A DNA stretch of 64,000 bases from Phytoactinopolyspora limicola (GTDB lineage: Bacteria; Actinomycetota; Actinomycetes; Jiangellales; Jiangellaceae), in assembly GCF_011320225.1 (NCBI RefSeq), contig NZ_JAAOEN010000008.1, positions 124,001-188,000 on the forward strand, in the 5' to 3' direction. Positions 8,273 to 16,821 of this stretch are shown here, piece after piece (positions within the stretch are counted from its first letter, which is position 1; every line of letters begins with the position of its first letter). The notes beneath the pieces were generated by a model. The model was given only the letters and a program-made list of their open reading frames with translations, did no database searches and was not told where the DNA came from. The position numbers and the translations under genes are program-made.

Positions 8273-8302
8273 TTGACACCGCAACCTACTGGCGAGTAGG
8301 AA
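8273..8302 (+). promoter_or_regulatory. Promoter and TetR-like operator of the ABC importer operon
   Basis: TTGACA (8273-8278) is followed after 18 bases by TAGGAA (8297-8302). The palindrome CCTACTGGCGAGTAGG (8285-8300) lies between and into the -10, which suits a repressor. TACT-N4-AGTA resembles operators of actinobacterial TetR-type regulators of acyl-CoA genes, consistent with the acyl-CoA ligase in the operon (inference). livF starts about 95 bases downstream. Confidence 0.5.
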
Positions 8303-8394
8303 ACCTACACGGCACAGCGGGCGGAGCTAGTCGATCACGTCTAGTGACGCCTGCCGGCGGGTGACAACCGGTAGGGCGACGAAACGGGGGCAGA

Positions 8395-9180
8395 GTGCTC
8401 GCAGTCGAGAATCTCGACGTCGTCTACGAGGACGTCATCCTCGTTCTCAAGAGTGTCACGCTCGAGATTCCCAGCGGCGAAATCGTGGCGTTACTCGGGG
8501 CCAACGGTGCTGGAAAGACGACGGTGTTGCGGGCTATCACCGGCCTGCTCGACATCCACCGCGGCTCGATCACCCGAGGCCGGGTGACCTTGGATGGCAT
8601 GCGCATCGACCACCTCGACGCTCCGGGCACGGTCGCGGCCGGCATCGGGCAGGTCATGGAGGGCCGGCGGATCCTCGCCGAACTCACCGTCGAGGAGAAC
8701 CTGCGCATCGGAGCGCACACGGCCGCACGGGACGCCGTCGGTGCCGGCCTCGAGCGGGTGTACGGACTGTTTCCGGTGCTGGCCCAGCGGCGCACCCAGG
8801 TGGCGGGTTACCTCTCCGGCGGCGAGCAACAGATGCTCGCCATCGGGCGCGCGCTCATGGCTCAACCCCGGTACCTGCTGCTCGACGAGCCGAGCCTCGG
8901 TCTCGCTCCGCGGATGGTGCAACAGATCAAAGAGCTGATCGTGGAGATCAACGAGCAGGGCACCGCTGTGCTGCTGGTGGAGCAGAACGCCGCCATGGCG
9001 CTGTCGGTGGCCCGCCACGGCTATGTGCTGGAAACGGGCAAGATCGTCATGGATAAACCAGCCGAGGAGCTGCGAGCCGACGACGACATCCGCGAGTTCT
9101 ACCTCGGCCTCGCCGACGAAGGGGCGGTCTCGTTCCGCGACATCAAACACTACAAGCGCCGGAAGAGGTGGTTGTCGTGA
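8395..9180 (+). CDS. livF: Branched-chain-type ABC importer, ATPase LivF
   Basis: 261 residues. Walker A is GANGAGKTT (about residues 34-42), the signature is LSGGEQQM (about 141-148) and Walker B is LLLDEPSLGL, followed by VLLVEQNAAMAL. LivF-type ATPases power import of branched-chain amino acids, amides or small aromatic or carboxylic compounds together with LivG. GTG start. The C-terminus extends past the usual end (FRDIKHYKRRKRWLS). First gene of a six-gene operon; its stop overlaps the start of livG. Confidence 0.92.
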   Translation: MLAVENLDVVYEDVILVLKSVTLEIPSGEIVALLGANGAGKTTVLRAITGLLDIHRGSITRGRVTLDGMRIDHLDAPGTVAAGIGQVMEGRRILAELTVEENLRIGAHTAARDAVGAGLERVYGLFPVLAQRRTQVAGYLSGGEQQMLAIGRALMAQPRYLLLDEPSLGLAPRMVQQIKELIVEINEQGTAVLLVEQNAAMALSVARHGYVLETGKIVMDKPAEELRADDDIREFYLGLADEGAVSFRDIKHYKRRKRWLS

Positions 9181-9950
9181 CTGATGCTCCATTGCTCGAG
9201 GTCGCTGACCTGACGCTGCGCTTCGGCGGCATGACCGCGATCGATCAGGTGAGCTTCAGTGTCGATCCGGGCGAGTTGTTCGCCGTGATCGGCCCGAACG
9301 GCGCGGGCAAAACCTCGATCTTCAACTGCCTGTCCGGGGTGTACCGGCCACAGGCCGGCAGCATGAGGTTCGGCGGCGAGGAGCTGCGGGGGCGGCGGCC
9401 CGATAACATCGCCCGGCTCGGGATGGCCCGGATGTTCCAGAACATCGAGCTGTTCGAGAACCTGACGGTGCTGGAGAACCTCATGCTCGGCCGGCATCAG
9501 CACCTGCGGTACGGCACGTTGTCCGCCCTCGTGTATGCCGGCCGGGCCAAACGCTCCGAGATCGAGAACCGCCGCGTCGTCGAGGACATCATCGACTTCC
9601 TGGAGATCGAGGCGATCCGGCGCAGCCTGGTCGGGATGTTGCCGTACGGGCTGAAGAAGCGGGTCGAGCTGGGCCGGGCGCTGGCGATGGCGCCGCGCCT
9701 GCTGCTCCTCGACGAGCCCGTGGCCGGCATGAACGTGGAGGAGACCGAGGACATGGCCCGGTTCATCCTCGACATCCGCACCGAGCTCGGCGTCACCATG
9801 ATCATGGTCGAGCACGACATGGGGCTGGTGATGGACATCGCCGATCGAGTACTGGTTCTCGACTTCGGGCAGCACATTGCCCTGGGGCCGCCGGGACAGG
9901 TGCAGAGCGACCCCGCGGTCATCAAGGCGTACCTGGGCGAGGCGTCATGA
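9177..9950 (+). CDS. livG: Branched-chain-type ABC importer, ATPase LivG
   Basis: 257 residues from GTG 9177, chosen because GGAAGAGG lies 8 bases upstream and the start overlaps the livF stop by 4 bases (GTGA). Walker A is GPNGAGKTS and Walker B is LLLLDEPVAGM. The signature region reads LPYGLKKRVELGRAL, the relaxed form usual for LivG. ARMFQNIELFENLTVLENLM is also typical. Partner of LivF at the inner face of the membrane. The 3' end overlaps the ligase ATG. Confidence 0.92.
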   Translation: MTDAPLLEVADLTLRFGGMTAIDQVSFSVDPGELFAVIGPNGAGKTSIFNCLSGVYRPQAGSMRFGGEELRGRRPDNIARLGMARMFQNIELFENLTVLENLMLGRHQHLRYGTLSALVYAGRAKRSEIENRRVVEDIIDFLEIEAIRRSLVGMLPYGLKKRVELGRALAMAPRLLLLDEPVAGMNVEETEDMARFILDIRTELGVTMIMVEHDMGLVMDIADRVLVLDFGQHIALGPPGQVQSDPAVIKAYLGEAS

Positions 9951-11866
9951 ACACCACGGCGGCCACCACCGGCGAGACCTGGCGCACCATCCCGCACCGG
10001 ATCCGCACGTGGGCGGACCGCCAGCCGGACCGGGTCTGCCTGCGGGAGAAGCGGTTCGGCATCTGGCAAGACATCACCTGGCGGGAGTATTGGGACAACG
10101 CACAACTCGTCGCCCACGGGCTGGCGGCGCTCGGCGTCGGTGCGGGCGACCGGGTCGGGATCCACTCCGAGAACCGCCCCGAATGGCTCTACACCGACGT
10201 CGGCTGTGTGGCGATCCGGGCGATCAGCGTCGGGCTGTACTCCACCAACCCACCAGCCGAGGTGGCCTACCTGCTGCGCGACTCCGGTGCCCGGGTCCTG
10301 ATCGCCGAAGATCAGGAGCAGGTCGACAAAGCGCTAGCGGTGGAAGATCAGTGTCCCGACCTGGAATGGATCGTCTACCTGGAGCCGCGCGGGGTGCGCG
10401 AATACACCAACCCGAAGCTGCTGCATTGGCCGGACTTCATCGAACGTGGCCGGGCACATCAAGCTGAGCACCCGACGCTGCTCGACGACGCCACGGCGGC
10501 GGCCGGCCCGGACGACGTCGTCACCCTCATCTACACGTCGGGCACCACGGGGCCACCCAAAGGGGCCATGCTCACCGTCCGCAACGTCTCGTTCGCCACC
10601 GACGTGCTCGGCGGCGGACCAGGGCTGTACGACCCGGCACCGCGCGAGAGCGACGTGACGTTGTCCTACCTGCCGCTGTGTCACGTCGTCGAGCGCGCGG
10701 CGACGATCTGGGTGAACGCGGCGGCCGGGACGACGGTGCACTTCGCCGAGTCGATCGACACCGTGGTGGCCAACCTGCGTGAGGTCCAGCCGACCCTCTT
10801 CTTCGGAGTCCCGCGCATCTGGGAGAAGATCCACGCCGGGATCCAGATCCGGATGAGTTCGGCGTCGCGGGTGAAACGGCTGGCCTATCGGGTGGGCCGG
10901 GCGCTGGCCGACCGGATCGCCGACGACATCGTGCGGCACGAGGGGCGCCGCTCGGTGCGCGCCAAACTGCTGTATGCGCTGGGATATCCGCTGCTGTTCC
11001 GCGCCCTGCGGGACCGGATCGGGCTGCGCAAGGTTCGCGCCTGCGGTTCGGGTGCGGCGCCGATCGCGCCCGAGGTGTTGCGGTTCTTCTTCGGCATCGG
11101 TGTTGTCATCCGGGAGGCGTACGGCATGACGGAGAACTCCGCCGTCGCCACCGGCAACCGGGGTGCGCGGGTGAAACTCGGCACCGTCGGCGAAGCCCAT
11201 GAGGGAACCGAGGTACGCCTCGACGACGACACCGGGGAGATCATGACCCGGCATCCGGGCAACTTCGCCGGCTACTGGAACAAACCCGACAAGACCGTCG
11301 AGGTGCTCGACGCCGACGGGTGGTTGCGCACCGGCGACGTCGGTGAATGGGTCGACGGCACCCATCTGAAGATCGTCGACCGGATCAAAGACGTGATCAT
11401 CACCGCGGGTGGCAAGAACATCGCCCCGTCGGAGATCGAGAACGCGCTCAAGACGTCGCCGTTCATCAAGGAGGCGGTGGTGGTGGGCGATCGCCAGCCG
11501 TACCTCACCGCGCTGATCGGTATCGAGCTGGAAACGGTCGGAAACTGGGCCCAGCGGCGCCGCCTCACGTACACCACGTATCGGGACCTGATCGAGAAAC
11601 GGGAGGTCCTCGAGCTCATCCAGGGTGTGATCAAACAGGTCAACGCCGACTTCGCCCGGGTGGAGCAGGTCCGTAAGTTCCGCACCTTCCCCAAAGAACT
11701 CGATCACGACGACGGGGAGTTGACCGCGACGCAGAAGGTGAAGCGGGCGACATTGCACGACCGGTTCGGCGACCTGATCGACGACATGTACGGCGGCACC
11801 ACCAAGTTCGCCGGCGGCGACCTCGCTCAGGTGCACACTCCGGCCAGCTCGGAGGTGCCGGCATGA
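9947..11866 (+). CDS. Long-chain acyl-CoA synthetase-type AMP-forming ligase
   Basis: 639 residues. The AMP-binding signature is YTSGTTGPPKGAML (about residue 190). The later motifs are AYGMTENS, GWLRTGDVGEW and DRIKDVIITAGGKNIAPSEIE with a downstream catalytic lysine region. The enzyme activates a carboxylate with ATP and CoA; the length and motifs fit FadD15/FACL-type long-chain ligases. It sits inside the importer operon, with 4-base overlaps on both sides, so the importer probably brings in a carboxylic acid that is at once converted to its CoA thioester (inference). The chain type is not known. Confidence 0.9.
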   Translation: MNTTAATTGETWRTIPHRIRTWADRQPDRVCLREKRFGIWQDITWREYWDNAQLVAHGLAALGVGAGDRVGIHSENRPEWLYTDVGCVAIRAISVGLYSTNPPAEVAYLLRDSGARVLIAEDQEQVDKALAVEDQCPDLEWIVYLEPRGVREYTNPKLLHWPDFIERGRAHQAEHPTLLDDATAAAGPDDVVTLIYTSGTTGPPKGAMLTVRNVSFATDVLGGGPGLYDPAPRESDVTLSYLPLCHVVERAATIWVNAAAGTTVHFAESIDTVVANLREVQPTLFFGVPRIWEKIHAGIQIRMSSASRVKRLAYRVGRALADRIADDIVRHEGRRSVRAKLLYALGYPLLFRALRDRIGLRKVRACGSGAAPIAPEVLRFFFGIGVVIREAYGMTENSAVATGNRGARVKLGTVGEAHEGTEVRLDDDTGEIMTRHPGNFAGYWNKPDKTVEVLDADGWLRTGDVGEWVDGTHLKIVDRIKDVIITAGGKNIAPSEIENALKTSPFIKEAVVVGDRQPYLTALIGIELETVGNWAQRRRLTYTTYRDLIEKREVLELIQGVIKQVNADFARVEQVRKFRTFPKELDHDDGELTATQKVKRATLHDRFGDLIDDMYGGTTKFAGGDLAQVHTPASSEVPA

Positions 11867-12762
11867 CCGAGCTGATCTCCTCCGGGCTGATCCGCGGGCT
11901 GGGCATCGGCAGCACCTACGCGCTGCTCGCCGTCGGCTTCGTGATCATCTACCGGGCCACCGGGGTGATCAACTTCGCGCAGCCGGCGCTGATGATCCTC
12001 GGGGCGTACTTCACCTCGGTGTTCGCGACGAGTGTTGGGGTGCCGTTCCCGCTGGCGGTGCTCGCCGCCATGGCCGTGCTGGCCGTGATCGGACTGGCTA
12101 CGGAGCGGGTGGCGTTGCGGCCCATGGTGGGCAAGCAGCCATTCGCGGCCGCCATGGTCACCGTGGGTGTGTTCATCGTGTTGTTCGTCGTCGCGCACCG
12201 GCTGATCGGCGCCCAGGTGCGTACCGTCGGCGACCCGTGGGGGCTGGAGCGGGCATCGCTGTTCGGGGTGAGCGTCGCGCAGGTAGACCTGGCCAAGATC
12301 GTCATCTCGCTCTTCGCGATCGCGATCGTCGGTCTGTTCCTGACCCGGTCGCGGCTGGGGCTGGCCATGCGCGCGACCTCCATGGACCAGGAGGTCGCAC
12401 TCGCCCAGGGCGTCAACGTCGGTCGGATCTTCGGCCTCGCGTGGGCCATCTCGGCGGCTCTAGCGGCCCTGGCCGGCATGCTCATCGGCACCGCGGCCGG
12501 CGGGTTCGAGGCCGTGGTGGCTCTGGTCGCGTTGAAGGCACTCCCGGTGATCATCGTGGGAGGCCTCGACTCCATCAAAGGGGCGGTCTATGCGGGCCTG
12601 TTCATCGGGGTAGCCGAGGCGCTGACCCGGACGTATCAGCCGCAATACGCGGCCTGGCTCGGCGCGAACTTCGACGTCGTCGTCCCCTATGTGATCATGA
12701 TCATCGTGCTGGTGTTCCGGCCGTACGGCCTGTTCGGCACCCGGGAGGTGGAGCGGGTATGA
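11863..12762 (+). CDS. livH: Branched-chain-type ABC importer, permease LivH
   Basis: 299 residues, very hydrophobic, with about eight membrane segments. The opening LIRGLGIGSTYALLAVGFVIIYRATGVINFAQ is the LivH N-terminal pattern, here confirmed by the pieces GSTYALLAVGF and GVINFAQ. The later ALKALPVIIVGGLDS and the end FRPYGLFG are also standard. It forms half of the membrane pore with LivM. ATGA overlaps with the genes before and after give tight coupling. Confidence 0.92.
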   Translation: MTELISSGLIRGLGIGSTYALLAVGFVIIYRATGVINFAQPALMILGAYFTSVFATSVGVPFPLAVLAAMAVLAVIGLATERVALRPMVGKQPFAAAMVTVGVFIVLFVVAHRLIGAQVRTVGDPWGLERASLFGVSVAQVDLAKIVISLFAIAIVGLFLTRSRLGLAMRATSMDQEVALAQGVNVGRIFGLAWAISAALAALAGMLIGTAAGGFEAVVALVALKALPVIIVGGLDSIKGAVYAGLFIGVAEALTRTYQPQYAAWLGANFDVVVPYVIMIIVLVFRPYGLFGTREVERV

Positions 12763-13970
12763 GCCTGCAGGTGGACGGCGCGGCGCGCGGTGGTGCGGAC
12801 GTGCCTAGCGGCGGTGGTGGTGGCGGTGACGGCGCACGGCGACGGCCGCGGAGCCGGGTCCGCGGGCGGCCGCAGCTGTACACGTCGTACGCGGCTGATC
12901 AGGCGATCTGGAACACCCCGGCCAAACGCGCCTGGACGTTGGCCCTGGTGGCCGCGGTGCTGGTGCTTCCGTTCCTGCTCAGCCGCGACCTGACCAGCCT
13001 GCTGACGACGGTGTTCATCTTCGCCATCGGCGGGATCGGGCTCAACCTGATCACCGGTTACGCCGGCCAGGTGTCGCTGGGACACGCGTTCTTCATGGGA
13101 CTGGGCGCCTACACGGCCGCAGTGTTCGGCGGCGAGAGCACCGACCGGGTGGTTGGCCTCGGCCTGGACATGGCCATCTGGTTGCCCCTGGCCGGGATCG
13201 TGCCAGCCGTCGTGGGGCTGGTGGTGGCGCCGCTGGCGGCCCGGGTGCGGGGGTTGTACTTGGCCATCCTCACCCTTGGTCTCGTGTTCATCGGGGAACA
13301 CGTCTTCAAGGAAGCACGCTCGATCACCGGGGGAGCGGGTGTGGGCCGGGCGCCGGCCGAGCCGGTACTGTTCGGCGTCGACCTCAGCGGCCGGTACCAC
13401 CTCTTCGGCTACATCCTGTCCCGTGAAGACGTCTTCTACTTCGTCTGCTTCGCGATCTTCCTAGTGATGGCTATCGCGGCGCGCAACCTCACCCGGTCCA
13501 AGCTCGGCCGGGCCTTCGCCGCCGTCCGGGACCGCGACGTCGCCGCCGCCGTCATGGGGGTCTCGCTGCGCCGCACCAAAACGCTGGCGTTCACCATCTC
13601 GTCGTTCTACGCCGGTATCGCCGGTGCATTGCTGGTGCTGGTGATCGGGCGGGTCACGCCCACCAGCTGGAACCTGTTCCTTTCCATCGACTTCCTCGCC
13701 GTCATCCTGATCGGCGGGATCGCCACCATCAGCGGTTCCATTCTCGGAGCGATGTTCGTCGTGCTCATGCCCCGCTTGGTGTCGGAGCTCGCCGACGTCG
13801 TCCCATTCATCTCCACCAGCCCGGGTACCGGCGTCTTCTCCGTTTTCCAGCTTCAGACGATGCTGTTCGGCGCGCTGATCGTGCTGTTCCTGGTGTTGGA
13901 GCCACGCGGCCTCTACGGCCTGTGGGTCAGGGCACGCAACTACTGGAAAGCGTGGCCGTTCTCGCATTAA
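12759..13970 (+). CDS. livM: Branched-chain-type ABC importer, permease LivM
   Basis: 403 residues from ATG 12759, which overlaps the livH stop by 4 bases (ATGA). About residues 1-50 form a hydrophilic Gly/Arg-rich extension (GGGGGGDGARRRPRSR) not needed for the family. The membrane part has LNLITGYAGQVSLGHAFF, FAAVRDRDVAAAVMGV and the FYAGIAGAL region of LivM. Long open frame upstream of this ATG is livH read out of frame. It completes the importer pore. Confidence is high for the family and lower for the role of the extension. Confidence 0.91.
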   Translation: MSLQVDGAARGGADVPSGGGGGGDGARRRPRSRVRGRPQLYTSYAADQAIWNTPAKRAWTLALVAAVLVLPFLLSRDLTSLLTTVFIFAIGGIGLNLITGYAGQVSLGHAFFMGLGAYTAAVFGGESTDRVVGLGLDMAIWLPLAGIVPAVVGLVVAPLAARVRGLYLAILTLGLVFIGEHVFKEARSITGGAGVGRAPAEPVLFGVDLSGRYHLFGYILSREDVFYFVCFAIFLVMAIAARNLTRSKLGRAFAAVRDRDVAAAVMGVSLRRTKTLAFTISSFYAGIAGALLVLVIGRVTPTSWNLFLSIDFLAVILIGGIATISGSILGAMFVVLMPRLVSELADVVPFISTSPGTGVFSVFQLQTMLFGALIVLFLVLEPRGLYGLWVRARNYWKAWPFSH

Positions 13971-13994
13971 CCAAACAGAGAGAAGGTGAGCTCA

Positions 13995-15362
13995 ATGACG
14001 AGCAGCAAGGCACGGGGCATGGTCGCCGCGTTCGGGGTGGTCGCCCTGGTCGCGGCCGGCTGCGCGGTGGACGACGACGACGGTGAGCCGGACGACCCGG
14101 GCACCGTCGAAGAGGACCCGGATGATCCCGACGATCCGCCGGAGGACGAGCCCGACGGGCTGGCGTTCGACCTCGGCGTGACCGAGGAGGCGTGTCCGGC
14201 CGGCGTCAACCCCGACAACGGGTGTATCTACCTGGGGGTGCTGTCCGACCTCAGCGAGGGGCCGTTCGCCGCGCTGGCCATCCCGATCACCGCTGGCCAG
14301 GAGGCTTTCTGGCAGCGAGTGAACGAGGACGGCGGGATCGGCGGGTTCGACGTCGACATCTCCACCTACACCCGCGACACCCTGTACGACCCGCAGGAAC
14401 ACAGCGCCCGGTACCGGGAGATCGAACCGAACGTGCTGGCGTTGGCACAGACCCTTGGCACCGAGCCGACCGAGGCGATCCTGTCCGACATGGACAGCGA
14501 CAACGTCATCGGCGCACCGGCGACATGGTGGTCCGGGTGGCACTTCGAGGACGCCGATCAAGGGTTGATCCTGGAGTCGGGTTATTCGTACTGCATCGAG
14601 TCGCAGATCGGGCTGGACTGGGTGAGTGGCAACGTGGCCCCGCCGTCGTCGGTGTTGGCCGTCGGATACCCGGGTGACTACGGCGGTGACTCGGCTGCCG
14701 GGGTCGAGGCGTGGGCCGAGGCCAACGACGCCGAGTTCGTCGGCTGGGTCGAGACGGCGCCGGATGCCGTCGTCGGCTCACAAGACGCGGCGATCGGGCA
14801 GGTCGTCGGTAGCGGGGCGGACGTTGTTATGCTGGCGGTTGGCCCGGCGGAGGCCGCGGCGATCGTCGGCGGTTCGATGGCGAACGGCTTCGAGGGTCAG
14901 TTCCTCGGGTCGGTACCGACGTGGAACCCGGCCTTGCTGGGGTCGCCGGCGGCCGACGCGCTGAAGGCGGCCTACCTGCACATCGCCCCGTGGGAAGGCT
15001 GGGAGGCGGACACCCCTGGCCACGAGGCGATGCGGGAGACGGTAGGCGACAATTTGCCGGACAACGAGGGCTTCATCTTCGGCTGGGTGTGGTCGTACCC
15101 GATCAAGGCGGCTCTGGAAGCGGCTGTGGCCAACGAGGACCTGACCCGGGCCGGGCTGCGGTCCGTCGTCGACGGTCTGCAGGTTGACTACGAAGGCATG
15201 CTGCCGGACGCGACGTTCGGCGGTGACCGGGACGAGAGTGCGATCCGGACCGCGGTGATCAACCGGCCGGACGACGACGCCGCGCTCGGTGTCACGCCGG
15301 TCGAAGCCGGAGTGACCGGCGAGACCGCTGACGCGTTCGAGTACACCGCACCCTGCGCCTGA
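13995..15362 (+). CDS. Importer substrate-binding lipoprotein
   Basis: 455 residues from ATG 13995; AGAAGG 8 bases upstream favours it over GTG 13986. A lipoprotein signal ends in LVAAGC (Cys about residue 22), followed by an unusually acidic Asp/Glu/Pro linker to about residue 55. The rest follows the Peripla_BP_6 fold used with LivFGHM systems (GVLSDLSEGPFA, GGIGGFDVDISTYT, ADVVMLAVGPAEAAAIV). It is tethered outside the membrane and selects the ligand. The ligand is unknown. A hairpin terminator follows. Confidence 0.88.
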   Translation: MTSSKARGMVAAFGVVALVAAGCAVDDDDGEPDDPGTVEEDPDDPDDPPEDEPDGLAFDLGVTEEACPAGVNPDNGCIYLGVLSDLSEGPFAALAIPITAGQEAFWQRVNEDGGIGGFDVDISTYTRDTLYDPQEHSARYREIEPNVLALAQTLGTEPTEAILSDMDSDNVIGAPATWWSGWHFEDADQGLILESGYSYCIESQIGLDWVSGNVAPPSSVLAVGYPGDYGGDSAAGVEAWAEANDAEFVGWVETAPDAVVGSQDAAIGQVVGSGADVVMLAVGPAEAAAIVGGSMANGFEGQFLGSVPTWNPALLGSPAADALKAAYLHIAPWEGWEADTPGHEAMRETVGDNLPDNEGFIFGWVWSYPIKAALEAAVANEDLTRAGLRSVVDGLQVDYEGMLPDATFGGDRDESAIRTAVINRPDDDAALGVTPVEAGVTGETADAFEYTAPCA

Positions 15363-15406
15363 CGCCGCACGTATTCGCGATCCCGCGGGGGTCGGCGCCG
15401 AGGTGA

Positions 15407-15442
15407 AAGGCCCGCCTGCTGTTTCCTTGGCAGGCGGGCCTT
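15407..15442 (+). terminator. Terminator of the importer operon
   Basis: A perfect 13-bp stem (AAGGCCCGCCTGC, 15407-15419, with 15430-15442) and a 10-base loop, followed by TTCTC. It begins 45 bases after the lipoprotein stop. Confidence 0.8.
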
Positions 15443-15489
15443 CTCATGTGTCCGCACTAGTGGATATGTCACTCACCGTGGGCACGGTA

Positions 15490-15518
15490 TTGACTTTTCG
15501 TGACGGCCGCGTGATATA
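15490..15518 (+). promoter_or_regulatory. Likely promoter of the carboxypeptidase gene
   Basis: TTGACT (15490-15495), a 17-base spacer and GATATA (15513-15518). The gene starts 50 bases further on, with AGAAGG before the ATG. The hexamers are imperfect, so this is a best guess. Confidence 0.4.
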
Positions 15519-15568
15519 CGTCATAGGCCCGATGATTCGTTGGTGTACAACCGACAGAAGGGATCTCC

Positions 15569-16711
15569 ATGAGCCGTCCGCGCCGTCGTCATCCGATGTT
15601 GAGCGTCTGGTTGATGGTCCTCACACTGCTCGCTGGGTCGGTCGCCGTCGCTACCGCGGCCTCCGCCAACCCCGGCGGCCCACACGTCCCACCCAATCAA
15701 GGTGACCCGAACCGCTCGTCACTACTGAGCTACGACGACGTCCAAGCCGAACTTCGCGCGATCGAAGCGCGCAGCAAGGGCGCCGTCACCGTCGAAGAGA
15801 TCGGCGTCAGCGGAGAAGGGCGCTCACTCAGCGTCGCCCACATCGGCACCGGCGACACCCGAGTCTGGATCCAGGGCCGCATCCACGGCAACGAGCCCTA
15901 CGGCGCCGAGGCGTCGCTGGCCTTCCTCAAACACCTCGCCACCGGCAACAAACACGCCCGGGCCGTCTTAGACGAGATCACGTTCGTCATCATCCCGCTC
16001 TACAATCCCGACGGATACGAGGCCTACATCCGCCAGGACACCACCCACCGCATCGACCTCAACCGCGACTGGGGTGTCGACCGCGAGGCCTTCGATCTCG
16101 TCAACACCATCCGAGTGGGACGGGGCCTGTCGCCGCTGCCGGAGTCGGTGTTCCAGAACTACACCCGGCACCGCGCCGTGGAATCGCAGGCGCACTGGTA
16201 CCTATGGGCCGACTTCAAGCCGCACTACATGATCGACCTCCACCACCAGGGCACCTACTACGTCGACGACACCGACGACATGACCACCTTCTCGATGGGC
16301 ATCTCGCTGGACGAAGGCATGCTGGAGCCGGCGCAATGGGACGCCGTGCGGCAGATGGCCGTCGTCGCCGCCGACGCCGCCGGCCGCCACGGCGCGGTGA
16401 ACGTCACCCGGTACCCGTACATCAACATCCCGGAAGGCGTCACCTCAGCCTCCATGCTCAACGCACCGGGACCGAACGGCGAATACGCCGACTGGCGCAC
16501 CAACGCGATGTTCTTCGAGACCCGAGGCGGCATCGGCCAGAAGAGCCGCGGCTACCTGATCAACCAGAACGTCGTCGGGCTACGGGCCATCACCGACGCC
16601 ATCGCCAACGGCACCCTGAGCGACGTCGACCCCGACCGCTGGATGGACATCCCGCCACAGGGCCGGGCCATCACCCGGTGTTCGCAGTTCCCGCAGCAGT
16701 GCGCTTACTGA
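15569..16711 (+). CDS. Secreted zinc carboxypeptidase, M14 family
   Basis: 380 residues with a cleavable signal peptide (MSRPRRR, then a hydrophobic stretch to about residue 34, ATAASANPGG). The M14 zinc ligands are seen as RIHGNEPYG (H-x-x-E, about residues 111-116) and IDLHHQGTYY for the second histidine. IDLNRDWG is the conserved Asn-Arg segment. A glutamate in FFETRGG near residue 320 is a good candidate for the catalytic base. M14 enzymes trim C-terminal residues from peptides or peptidoglycan stems outside the cell. Single gene between two hairpins. Confidence 0.88.
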   Translation: MSRPRRRHPMLSVWLMVLTLLAGSVAVATAASANPGGPHVPPNQGDPNRSSLLSYDDVQAELRAIEARSKGAVTVEEIGVSGEGRSLSVAHIGTGDTRVWIQGRIHGNEPYGAEASLAFLKHLATGNKHARAVLDEITFVIIPLYNPDGYEAYIRQDTTHRIDLNRDWGVDREAFDLVNTIRVGRGLSPLPESVFQNYTRHRAVESQAHWYLWADFKPHYMIDLHHQGTYYVDDTDDMTTFSMGISLDEGMLEPAQWDAVRQMAVVAADAAGRHGAVNVTRYPYINIPEGVTSASMLNAPGPNGEYADWRTNAMFFETRGGIGQKSRGYLINQNVVGLRAITDAIANGTLSDVDPDRWMDIPPQGRAITRCSQFPQQCAY

Positions 16712-16730
16712 TCTGACCGCAGGAGCACGA

Positions 16731-16786
16731 CACGGTCGTGTCCGGGACGGCTGCCGGGCTGGCTGAGCAGCCCGGACACGACCGTG
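16731..16786 (+). terminator. Strong hairpin after the carboxypeptidase gene
   Basis: A perfect 16-bp stem, CACGGTCGTGTCCGGG (16731-16746) with 16771-16786, and a 24-base loop. It starts 20 bases after the stop and lacks a T-run, as is common in actinomycetes. Confidence 0.7.
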
Positions 16787-16821
16787 GCGTGTCCGTCCAA
16801 TGTGAGCACCGCCGCCACCCG

